DNA from: Gammaproteobacteria bacterium
GTDB lineage: Bacteria; Pseudomonadota; Gammaproteobacteria; SZUA-229
Assembly (NCBI GenBank): GCA_026998145.1
Contig: JALTRC010000632.1
Location: forward strand, 1-6,835
Reading direction: 5' to 3'
DNA length: 6,835 nt
Positions 1 to 5,610 of this stretch are shown in pieces. The notes below the pieces were generated by a model. The model saw only the letters and a program-made list of their open reading frames with translations, made no database searches and was not told the origin of the DNA. Position 1 is the stretch's first letter, and each line of letters opens with the position of its first letter. Position numbers and translations under genes: made by a program.

Positions 1-183
1 AGCGTTATCCGCAAAGCCATAAAAAAACGTAAGCTTTTTCCAACGGATGACTCGGCAAAAAAAGTTGTCTATTTGGCAACCCAGCAAGCCTCGAAAAAAT
101 GGACTATGCCCATTCGAAACTGGAAGCCTGCACTGAATAGGTTTATGATTGAATTTGAAGAACGTTTAACTGATTATATTTAA
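1..183 (+). CDS. IS256-family transposase, C-terminal end (partial)
   Basis: The reading frame is open from base 1 to the TAA at 181-183 and gives the last 60 residues of a protein that starts outside the window. The segment starts SVIRKAIKKRKLFPTDDSAK and ends with NRFMIEFEERLTDYI. This matches the end of IS256-family (mutator-type, DDE) transposases as I remember them, including the stretch around KKWTMPIRNWKPALN. In this family the catalytic glutamate lies just before the SVIRKA segment, so it would fall a few residues upstream of the window; catalytic integrity cannot be judged here. The enzyme would move its own element by cut-and-paste or a circular intermediate. No frameshift or internal stop is seen in the visible part. 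The stop codon is followed within a few bases by a plausible terminal inverted repeat, which supports the family call. Confidence 0.88.
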   Translation, partial: SVIRKAIKKRKLFPTDDSAKKVVYLATQQASKKWTMPIRNWKPALNRFMIEFEERLTDYI

Positions 184-187
184 CCAT

Positions 188-216
188 GACAGTTACACAG
201 AATAATTTACACTCTC
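188..216 (+). repeat. Probable right terminal inverted repeat of the IS256-family element
   Basis: Immediately after the transposase stop, the sequence cagttacacagaataattta continues to actctc. Read from outside inwards (minus strand) it begins gagagtgtaaattattctgt, which resembles IS256-family ends from memory. The exact outer edge is uncertain by a base or two. The matching left end and the second copy of the 8-9 bp target duplication lie outside the window; the duplication on this side would start around 217 (ttttgtaa). Confidence 0.65.
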
Positions 217-432
217 TTTTGTAAAGTCTATTTATTAATTTATGACATAAAATTTCCTTTATTTTTTGAGCCTCATATTAAAAAAACAGTAGAACGCAAG
301 ACGACTAATCTATATACGGCCTGTTTATGAGATTTTATCTCTGGCCCTGATGACGATCCGTTCACAAAGAGCCTGTCGATAATTTTACAAACCCAATATA
401 ATCACGCCGATTAACCGCCAAAAAACATTTAA
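217..432. other. AT-rich noncoding gap between the IS end and the CPBP protease gene
   Basis: No credible gene is seen here on either strand. The only local structure is a short dyad, GAGAT-ttt-ATCTC (329-341), flanked by self-complementary ggcc at 318-321 and 343-346. It lies about 90 bases beyond the stop codon of the minus-strand protease gene and could stabilise or end that transcript. There is no T-run on either side, so it is not called as a terminator. Confidence 0.5.
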
Positions 433-1311
433 TCAAATCCTGTAAAACGGATATGTAAAAAATATAAAATGAACAAGATTTAGCAGCCAGTGGCTAGCCA
501 TGCTTAACATAACAGACTTTGTTTTATGATAAACATATGCATAGCCTATACCCGCCACAATTGCAGAAATAACATAATCAACTCGGCCTGCCCCATAGTG
601 TGACAGGCCAAATAGAAACCCACTCACCAGTAAACCCGCTTTATTATTAAAATAACGATTAAGCGGTTTATGAATTAAACCGCGAAAAAATGATTCTTCA
701 GCCATTACTGTAAAAAACAGATTATTTACAGCGTAAATAAGAATCAAGCCAGTGATTTTAGGATCAAACTTTATCATTCCCGAAAACAAGGCCAGCCCAA
801 TACTTATTCCAATCACAACAGATATAGCTGGCAAGATAATTACAGTTTTTTTTATATTCTGAATGCTTCGTTCACGCTGGCTTAGCACCATCCAGAATAA
901 AATAAATCCTGCCGAGAATTTATCAAAGTTAAAATACATGCGATATGCTGTTGAATCTGGTGAAACATGTATATTGTCTAGAATCAATAAATTCTGGTAT
1001 CCAGGCAAGCTGTGTATCGCCAGCAAAAAAGCGAGTGCAATCATTAGAAAAATAACGGGGATTCCAGCTATATTTAAGCGATATAGATGACTCAGTAATA
1101 TTAGCAGCAGAATCCATAGGATCCCTACAATAGAGATATACCCGGCCAATATAGCGATAACAAGCATTATAAAAAAGCCCATGACTCCGCTGAGCACCCT
1201 GTGGCCGAAAACATTAATACTATGATTTAAGCTCAGTAAAATAACACTGACAATACATAAAAAATATAATAAGCCTGGTATATTAATTGACAGGCTCTGT
1301 ATCATATCCAT
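433..1311 (-). CDS. CPBP family intramembrane glutamic-type metalloprotease (CAAX-protease/Abi-like)
   Basis: This 292-residue, very hydrophobic protein has roughly eight membrane segments. The three conserved motifs of the CPBP (Rce1-like, formerly Abi) family lie in the C-terminal part: E205-E206-x3-R210 (within AEESFFRGLIH), F234-x3-H238 (FGLSH), and H274-x3-N278 (SHWLLN). The catalytic glutamates and histidines are all present, so the enzyme is likely active in the inner membrane. Family members cleave prenylated or other membrane peptides, process or confer immunity to bacteriocins, or serve sorting systems; the substrate here is unknown. I chose the ATG at 1311-1309. An AAGGA stands 6-7 bases upstream of it, whereas the in-frame TTG at 1314 would be only about 3 bases from the same site; an in-frame stop at 1323-1321 excludes longer forms. 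The gene stands alone, is AT-rich compared with soxB and the hyf-like genes, and lies next to an insertion sequence, which suggests horizontal acquisition. Confidence 0.87.
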   Translation of the reverse strand: MDMIQSLSINIPGLLYFLCIVSVILLSLNHSINVFGHRVLSGVMGFFIMLVIAILAGYISIVGILWILLLILLSHLYRLNIAGIPVIFLMIALAFLLAIHSLPGYQNLLILDNIHVSPDSTAYRMYFNFDKFSAGFILFWMVLSQRERSIQNIKKTVIILPAISVVIGISIGLALFSGMIKFDPKITGLILIYAVNNLFFTVMAEESFFRGLIHKPLNRYFNNKAGLLVSGFLFGLSHYGAGRVDYVISAIVAGIGYAYVYHKTKSVMLSMASHWLLNLVHFIFFTYPFYRI

Positions 1312-1314
1312 CAA

Positions 1315-1322
1315 GCATCCTT
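1315..1322 (-). promoter_or_regulatory. Ribosome binding site deciding the CPBP protease start
   Basis: On the minus strand the start region reads taaggatgcTTGATGG. AAGGA is well spaced (about 6 bases) for the ATG at 1311 and too close to the preceding TTG, which is why the ATG was preferred. Confidence 0.5.
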
Positions 1323-1415
1323 ATAAAATTCTGCATCATTAATACGATTAATCATTGGTTATTAGCAGATTTTAAAACATTATCCAGATCATCAGATATT
1401 GCGTTATATTTCAGG

Positions 1416-1446
1416 TTAGAGTAAAAAATCAGGAGCACGATATAAT
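1416..1446 (+). promoter_or_regulatory. Weak candidate sigma-70-type promoter for soxB
   Basis: A perfect TATAAT lies at 1441-1446. No good TTGACA partner exists; ttagag at 1416-1421 with a 19-base spacer is the best and is poor. If real, transcription would start near 1453 and the leader would be more than 200 bases long and include both dyads described below. In AT-rich DNA a TATAAT can arise by chance. Confidence 0.2.
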
Positions 1447-1466
1447 ACCCTACAGATGGCCTTTAA

Positions 1467-1483
1467 CCGAAAAAAGTTTTCGG
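1467..1483. promoter_or_regulatory. Perfect dyad CCGAAAA-aag-TTTTCGG, possible operator or hairpin
   Basis: Seven-base arms (1467-1473 and 1477-1483) flank a three-base spacer. No T-run follows on either strand outside the arms, so a terminator is unlikely. It lies just downstream of the candidate TATAAT and could be an operator site or a small leader hairpin. This is inference from position only. Confidence 0.35.
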
Positions 1484-1572
1484 CCCATTTGTATAAAAAT
1501 CACACTCATTCAGCACTGATCTGATCGGTAAAAAGTGGTAGTATTTCCGTTGCCAGAATAGGTCAGGGATAT

Positions 1573-1609
1573 TAGTCAAATTTGCAGGCCAATTAAGGCC
1601 TGCTGACTA
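1573..1609 (+). promoter_or_regulatory. Long interrupted dyad upstream of soxB (operator or leader stem-loop)
   Basis: The inner arms GCAGGCC (1584-1590) and GGCCTGC (1597-1603) enclose aattaa. The outer arms TAGTCA (1573-1578) and TGACTA (1604-1609) continue the pairing after a five-base bulge (aattt) on the left side only, giving 13 paired positions. It ends 57 bases before the soxB start codon. It could be the binding site of a dimeric repressor or a stable RNA hairpin in the leader. An overlapping weaker hairpin (1606-1621) followed by six T's shares the outer right arm, so the two cannot form together. Confidence 0.5.
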
Positions 1610-1651
1610 TCTGGGAATAGTTTTTTAAAAAATCAAAGGTATACAAGCCTG

Positions 1652-1660
1652 GGAGGAAGG
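1652..1660 (+). promoter_or_regulatory. soxB ribosome binding site
   Basis: The stretch GGAGGAAGG lies before the ATG at 1667. Its last half (GAAGG, 1656-1660) is six bases from the start codon, and the full GGAGG core at 1652-1656 is ten bases away. It fixes the start of soxB and predicts efficient translation. Confidence 0.75.
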
Positions 1661-1666
1661 TGTTTT

Positions 1667-3427
1667 ATGTCAATTTCAAGACGTGAATTTCTACAGTTAA
1701 TGAGCCTTGCTGGTGCAAGTGGTATGTTGCCAGGTTCAGTCTTCGCCATGAATCGCCGACCGCAGGATATTTATGAAATACCCAAATTCGGTAATCTAAC
1801 TCTAATGCATTTTACCGACTGCCACGCCCAGCTAAACCCCATTTATTTTAGAGAACCCAATGTCAATATCGGTATTGGCGGCTCCTGGGGAAAACCGCCT
1901 CACCTGGTGGGCAAACACTTTCTGAAATATTTTGATATTCCGGCCAATAGTGCCAGCGCCCATGCTTTTACCTATTTGAATTATGCAGAAGCCGCCCAGA
2001 CCTATGGCAAGGTAGGCGGCTTTGCTCATCTGGCCAGCCTGATCAAACAGATTCGCGCCGAACGTGGAGAACAGAACTGCCTGCTGCTGGATGGCGGCGA
2101 TACCTGGCAGGGTTCGGCAACCTCACTCTGGACTCAGGGCATGGATATGGTAGGTGCCTGTAACCTGTTAGGGGTTGATGCCATGACCGGCCACTGGGAG
2201 TTTACCTATCAGGATAGCCAGGTGCTGAAAAACATCAAAGCCTTTAAGGGTGAATTTATCGCCCAGAACATTAATGTAACAGAAGACGCCCTGTTCAACG
2301 ATGCCCCCTCTTTTGATGATGAGGGCCATGCCTTCAAGCCCTACACCATCAAAGTGGTAAATGGTGCAAAAGTGGCTGTTATTGGTCAGGCATTCCCCTA
2401 TACGCCTATCGCCAATCCCAGGCGGTTTATTCCTGACTGGAGTTTCGGCATTAAAGACAGTGAAATGCAGACTCTGGTTGATGGCATACGGGCCACTGAA
2501 AAACCTGATGTGGTTGTTATGCTGTCCCATAATGGTATGGATGTGGATCTAAAAATGGCATCCCGGGTCACGGGAATTGATGTTATCTTTGGCGGCCATA
2601 CACATGATGCCGTACCCAAACCCAGTATTGTTCGCAATAAATCCGGTAAAACTCTGGTTACCAATGCAGGCTCCAATGGAAAATTCCTCGCGGTTATTGA
2701 TCTTGAAATCAAAAACAAAAAAATAAAGGCTTATCAATATCGCCTGTTGCCCATATTCTCCAATTTACTGGCCGCCGATAAAGACATGCAGGCTTACATT
2801 GATAATGTGCGCAAACCCTATCAGGACAAACTCAGTGAAAAGCTGGGCACTACCGATGAGCTGTTATATCGAAGGGGCAACTTTAACGGTACTTTCGACC
2901 AGCTGATCTGCGATGCACTCAGAGCCGAAAGTGATTCACAGATTTCCCTTTCTCCCGGATTCCGCTGGGGTACCACCGTGCTTGCTGGCCAGCCTATTAC
3001 CATGGAGAATGTAATGGATCAGACCGGCACCACCTATCCTGAAACCTATGTCAGAAAAATGAGCGGTCGTGATATTAAACTGATTCTTGAAGATGTCTGC
3101 GACAATTTATATAACACTGACCCTTACTATCAACAGGGCGGCGACATGGTTCGCGTAGGCGGCATGGATTATGTTGTGGACCCAACGGCAAAATCAGGCC
3201 GCCGCATCAGCCATATGACGCTGGATAATGGCCAGTCCGTGGAAGCGTCCAAAACCTATAAGGTTGCCGGCTGGGCAACAGTCAATTCGGTTGCACCCGG
3301 CAGACCTATATGGGATGTGGTAGCGGATTATATTCGCACACAGGATCGGGTTCGTATTAAAAAACTCAATACGCCTAAAATCATTAATGTTAAGGGTAAT
3401 CCGGGCCTGGAAGACTATCCCGCCTAA
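1667..3427 (+). CDS. soxB: Thiosulfohydrolase SoxB (periplasmic Sox pathway)
   Basis: SoxB hydrolyses the sulfane-sulfonate bond of the thiosulfate adduct carried by SoxYZ and releases sulfate; it works in the periplasm with a di-manganese centre. The 586-residue protein starts with a Tat signal, SRREFLQ with R5-R6, a hydrophobic stretch and a likely cut after VFA (residue 27), as expected for a folded metalloenzyme. The metallophosphoesterase-type metal motifs follow in order: D51 and H53 in HFTDCHAQ, D145 in GGDTWQGS, H176-W-E in GHWEFTY, H288 in LSHNGMD, and H311/H313 in GGHTHD. The GHWE form replaces the GNHE of 5'-nucleotidases and, with PDWSFGI further on, marks SoxB within the superfamily. 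The C-terminal 5'-nucleotidase-like domain takes up about residues 370-560. Length is normal and no defect is seen. Other sox genes are absent here, so its partners must be encoded elsewhere. A strong ribosome binding site supports the start. Confidence 0.96.
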   Translation: MSISRREFLQLMSLAGASGMLPGSVFAMNRRPQDIYEIPKFGNLTLMHFTDCHAQLNPIYFREPNVNIGIGGSWGKPPHLVGKHFLKYFDIPANSASAHAFTYLNYAEAAQTYGKVGGFAHLASLIKQIRAERGEQNCLLLDGGDTWQGSATSLWTQGMDMVGACNLLGVDAMTGHWEFTYQDSQVLKNIKAFKGEFIAQNINVTEDALFNDAPSFDDEGHAFKPYTIKVVNGAKVAVIGQAFPYTPIANPRRFIPDWSFGIKDSEMQTLVDGIRATEKPDVVVMLSHNGMDVDLKMASRVTGIDVIFGGHTHDAVPKPSIVRNKSGKTLVTNAGSNGKFLAVIDLEIKNKKIKAYQYRLLPIFSNLLAADKDMQAYIDNVRKPYQDKLSEKLGTTDELLYRRGNFNGTFDQLICDALRAESDSQISLSPGFRWGTTVLAGQPITMENVMDQTGTTYPETYVRKMSGRDIKLILEDVCDNLYNTDPYYQQGGDMVRVGGMDYVVDPTAKSGRRISHMTLDNGQSVEASKTYKVAGWATVNSVAPGRPIWDVVADYIRTQDRVRIKKLNTPKIINVKGNPGLEDYPA

Positions 3428-3472
3428 GGTGTCGAAGTCGAATGCAGCAAATGCATTGACGCCGACACCGGC
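3428..3472. terminator. Imperfect stem-loop between the convergent soxB and hyfI-like genes
   Basis: Directly after the soxB stop, GGTGTCG (3428-3434) pairs with CGACACC (3463-3469), GTC (3437-3439) with GAC (3458-3460), and AATGCA (3441-3446) with TGCATT (3452-3457) around a five-base loop gcaaa. There is a small internal loop and a single bulged G. GCC before the stop codon could also pair with GGC at 3470-3472. A stem in this place would suit both converging transcripts, but neither strand shows the T-tract of a standard intrinsic terminator. It may instead be an RNA-stabilising 3' hairpin. Confidence 0.5.
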
Positions 3473-3496
3473 TTCAATAAACGTTGCCGGATGAGT

Positions 3497-4012
3497 TTAG
3501 CGAGAATGCATACCCTGCAATAACTGCAACACGGCTCTGAGAATCAGCGCCGGTGTCGGCGGGCAGCCCGGAATCAGCACATCCGCTTTTAATAATGTAT
3601 TAACCCCATCCATCACCGCATAAGAGCCGGCAAACTCACCCCCGTCTATGGCGCAGTCCCCCATGGCAATCAGCCATTTGGGTTCAGGCACCGCACGCCA
3701 GACACGCAATAATGCAGCCGACATATGACAGGATACCGGGCCTGTAACCAGCAAGGCATCCGCATGGCGGGGAGAAGCCACAAAATGCACACCAAAGCGC
3801 TCAATATCATATAGAGGATTATTCAGGGCATGGATTTCCAGTTCACAGGCATTGCATGATCCCGCATCCACCGCACGAATCGCAAAACTGCCCGCATAAT
3901 GTTTATCAATAATCGATTTAACTTCCAGCCCCAGAGCATCCAGCTCAGCCGATCTATCGACTGGCTCAGTCACAATGCCTGTTTTACGAATTTTATTGAG
4001 TAGTTTTAACAT
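3497..4012 (-). CDS. hyfI: Ehr/hydrogenase-4-like small subunit (HyfI/HycG/NuoB family, one 4Fe-4S cluster)
   Basis: This 171-residue protein belongs to the NuoB/HycG family, the subunit that carries the [4Fe-4S] cluster next to the large-subunit active site in complex I and group 4 hydrogenases. Cluster ligands are visible: C53 and C56 (GSCNACELE), C120 (MGDCAIDGGEF) and C150 (PGCPPTP). The CxxC spacing is the hydrogenase type, not the adjacent CC of NuoB. C95 (GPVSCH) is an additional cysteine. The protein is soluble and should sit on the cytoplasmic face of the membrane arm. The start codon follows the stop of the hyfG-like gene by two bases. No good ribosome binding site precedes it, so translation is probably coupled. 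Since the partner large subunit lacks nickel ligands, this subunit most likely hands electrons to or from a quinone-like or unknown site. The symbol follows common usage for homologues; an Ehr small-subunit name would fit equally well. Confidence 0.88.
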   Translation of the reverse strand: MLKLLNKIRKTGIVTEPVDRSAELDALGLEVKSIIDKHYAGSFAIRAVDAGSCNACELEIHALNNPLYDIERFGVHFVASPRHADALLVTGPVSCHMSAALLRVWRAVPEPKWLIAMGDCAIDGGEFAGSYAVMDGVNTLLKADVLIPGCPPTPALILRAVLQLLQGMHSR

Positions 4013-4014
4013 AA

Positions 4015-5610
4015 CTAAAGATCATGCCCTGAATAAGAGCCATTAACCGATTTATTACACACCGGGAAATCAGGCACAATATTGCCATGAATTAGCTGCT
4101 CTATTGCCGGCCAGTTTAGCCAGCTGGGATCACGGCTGTAAAAACGGCTGATTCTGCCCGCATCATCAAAGCGTACAAAACTGATAATTTCACCACGCCA
4201 GCCTTCCACTATGCCAATACCCTCTGCACCCGCCAGCGGTTGCTTCCATTGAATACTGATCTCACCTTCAGGCATTTTAGTCAGCATTTCATCCATTAAT
4301 TTTAATGACTGAAAAATTTCATCGGCACGAACCCGCACGCGGCTGGCGACATCCCCATATTGATAACAGGGGGATTCCACTGTTAACTGTCCATAGGGTG
4401 CATAAACATGATCCCTTCGCACATCATAATCAATACCACTGGCTTTACCCACATAGCCAAGCACACCCAGCTTTTCCGCCAACTCAGGTGATAGCACACC
4501 CGTATTCAGCAGACGGTCTTCCAGTGAGGTATTGTTATCAAGAATCTCCATCAGCTCGGTTACCTCTGCCTTCAGATCCGTATGCTGCTGTTGCAGCTCA
4601 TTTATCTGCGCGCCTTGCAGATCATACTTCACACCGCCGGGAATCATCACATCCATCAGCATGCGATGATGAAACATTTCCATATTTGTCCGTTGCCATA
4701 TTTCACGCAGACGACCAAACTGTATAAAGGCAAAAGCAAAGCCCACGTCATTGCATACTGCACCAATGTCACCCAGATGATTGGCAACCCGCTCGCGCTC
4801 GGCAAGCAGCGCACGAATATACTCAGCACGTGCAGGAATTTTTAATTTTGCGGCCCGCTCCATAGCCATGCAGGCCGCCCAGCTATGAGCCAGAGTAGTG
4901 TCCCCGGAAATGCGGCCGGCCAGCTTAGTCAGCCCGGCAGGATCACGACCTTCGGCTATTTTTTCAATGCCCTTATGAACATAACCCAGCCGCTCTTCCA
5001 GGTTCAGCACCCGCTCACCTACCGCCTGAAAACGAAAATACCCCGGCTCAATAATGCCCGCATGAATCGGCCCTACTGGAATTTCATATACTGCCGCGCC
5101 CTGAGCCTGGAAAAAATTATAATGATGGTCGGTGGCCGGCTCCACGGTTTTACTTTTTTCATTGCTGGCAGGAAAGTTTTTGCGCAGGGGGTAGTCTTCT
5201 TCCGACCACGCCTGATGCCGGGTCCAGCGCCGGTGGTCCGGGTGATTACTAAACAGTACACCAAACATATCCTGCATATGTCGCTCAGGACGGTTGGCCG
5301 CCGGATAAACCGGTGTATGTGACGGTAATACCGGGCTGCGCAATTCCAGCGGCGCACGCACGACCAGGTAGTCCCCTTCTTTTTCAAAACAGGCATTGAG
5401 TAACAGGTTTTCATCATCCTGCTGCAATGCCCAGATGGCACACCAGCGAATCACCTGCTGTTTTGCCACTTCGGCAAAACGGCCCCAGTCCTCCACATCT
5501 AAATTTAATACATGGGCCGGAGCCAGCTCAGCCGCAGAACCACCTCTTAATAAAATATGCTCATCTTCACAGCGGGCGATTAATTCCGATAACCAGTCAA
5601 AGCGATTCAT
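4015..5610 (-). CDS. hyfG: Ehr-type large subunit, fused NuoC+NuoD (HyfG/HycE-like) lacking the NiFe ligands
   Basis: This 531-residue protein has an N-terminal NuoC-like domain (about 1-150, with ERHMQDMFGVLF near 110-120, HPDHRRW and PLRKNFP near 141-147) fused to a NuoD/HycE-like domain (about 170-531, with PVGPIHAG at 178-185 and RLGYVHKGIEKIAE at 207-220). In real group 4 hydrogenases the L1 motif RxCGxC and the L2 motif DPCxxC bind nickel. Here L1 reads RISGDT (R233, S235, T238) and L2 reads DPSWLN (D494, S496, N499), so all four cysteines are gone. Hydrogen chemistry through a NiFe centre is therefore not expected. This is the defining feature of Ehr complexes, which sit between group 4 hydrogenases and complex I. 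The ATG overlaps the stop of the hyfF-like gene (ATGA), with GGGAG nine bases upstream. Annotation pipelines often call such proteins hydrogenase large subunit or formate hydrogenlyase, which overstates the function. The symbol denotes homology only. Confidence 0.88.
   Translation of the reverse strand: MNRFDWLSELIARCEDEHILLRGGSAAELAPAHVLNLDVEDWGRFAEVAKQQVIRWCAIWALQQDDENLLLNACFEKEGDYLVVRAPLELRSPVLPSHTPVYPAANRPERHMQDMFGVLFSNHPDHRRWTRHQAWSEEDYPLRKNFPASNEKSKTVEPATDHHYNFFQAQGAAVYEIPVGPIHAGIIEPGYFRFQAVGERVLNLEERLGYVHKGIEKIAEGRDPAGLTKLAGRISGDTTLAHSWAACMAMERAAKLKIPARAEYIRALLAERERVANHLGDIGAVCNDVGFAFAFIQFGRLREIWQRTNMEMFHHRMLMDVMIPGGVKYDLQGAQINELQQQHTDLKAEVTELMEILDNNTSLEDRLLNTGVLSPELAEKLGVLGYVGKASGIDYDVRRDHVYAPYGQLTVESPCYQYGDVASRVRVRADEIFQSLKLMDEMLTKMPEGEISIQWKQPLAGAEGIGIVEGWRGEIISFVRFDDAGRISRFYSRDPSWLNWPAIEQLIHGNIVPDFPVCNKSVNGSYSGHDL
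5607..5610 (-). other. ATGA start/stop overlap joining hyfF-like and hyfG-like genes
   Basis: The TGA of the hyfF-like gene (5609-5607) shares bases with the ATG of the hyfG-like gene (5610-5608). This 4-base overlap is the classic sign of translational coupling within one operon. The Shine-Dalgarno GGGAG for the second gene (5620-5624) lies inside the first. Confidence 0.8.

Larger units (their letters stand above)
1315..1666. other. Noncoding region between divergent CPBP protease gene and soxB
   Basis: About 350 bases separate the two divergently read starts, and no real gene is seen. The left third is AT-rich and must hold the promoter of the minus-strand protease gene, although no convincing -35/-10 pair stands out. 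The right two thirds carry a TATAAT-like element, two clear dyads and a strong ribosome binding site belonging to soxB; these are listed separately. A perfect 12-base TTTTTTAAAAAA palindrome at 1621-1632 may bend the DNA. Confidence 0.6.

Noticed and set aside
1312..1314. TTG as start codon of the CPBP protease
   Set aside because: The ATG directly after it has better spacing from AAGGA.
1286..1339. Short minus-strand frame (MMQNFIRMLDGYDTEPVN) overlapping the CPBP start
   Set aside because: It is only 18 codons, out of frame with the protease, without its own ribosome binding site, and shows no leader-peptide pattern.
1640..1645. TATACA as a -10 box close to soxB
   Set aside because: It would place the transcription start on the ribosome binding site and has no -35 partner.
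1667..3427. soxB read as a 5'-nucleotidase/UDP-sugar hydrolase
   Set aside because: The superfamily is shared, but the GHWE motif in place of GNHE, the PDWSFGI segment and the Tat signal point to SoxB.
4885..5322. Plus-strand open frame antisense to the hyfG-like gene
   Set aside because: It lies wholly inside a well-supported gene, has no family resemblance, and its composition reflects the opposite strand's codons. Similar open frames inside soxB, the CPBP gene and the hyfF-like gene were dropped for the same reason.
4015..5610. hyfG-like gene as a true NiFe-hydrogenase or formate hydrogenlyase large subunit
   Set aside because: All four nickel-ligand cysteines are replaced (S235, T238, S496, N499), so NiFe binding is not expected.
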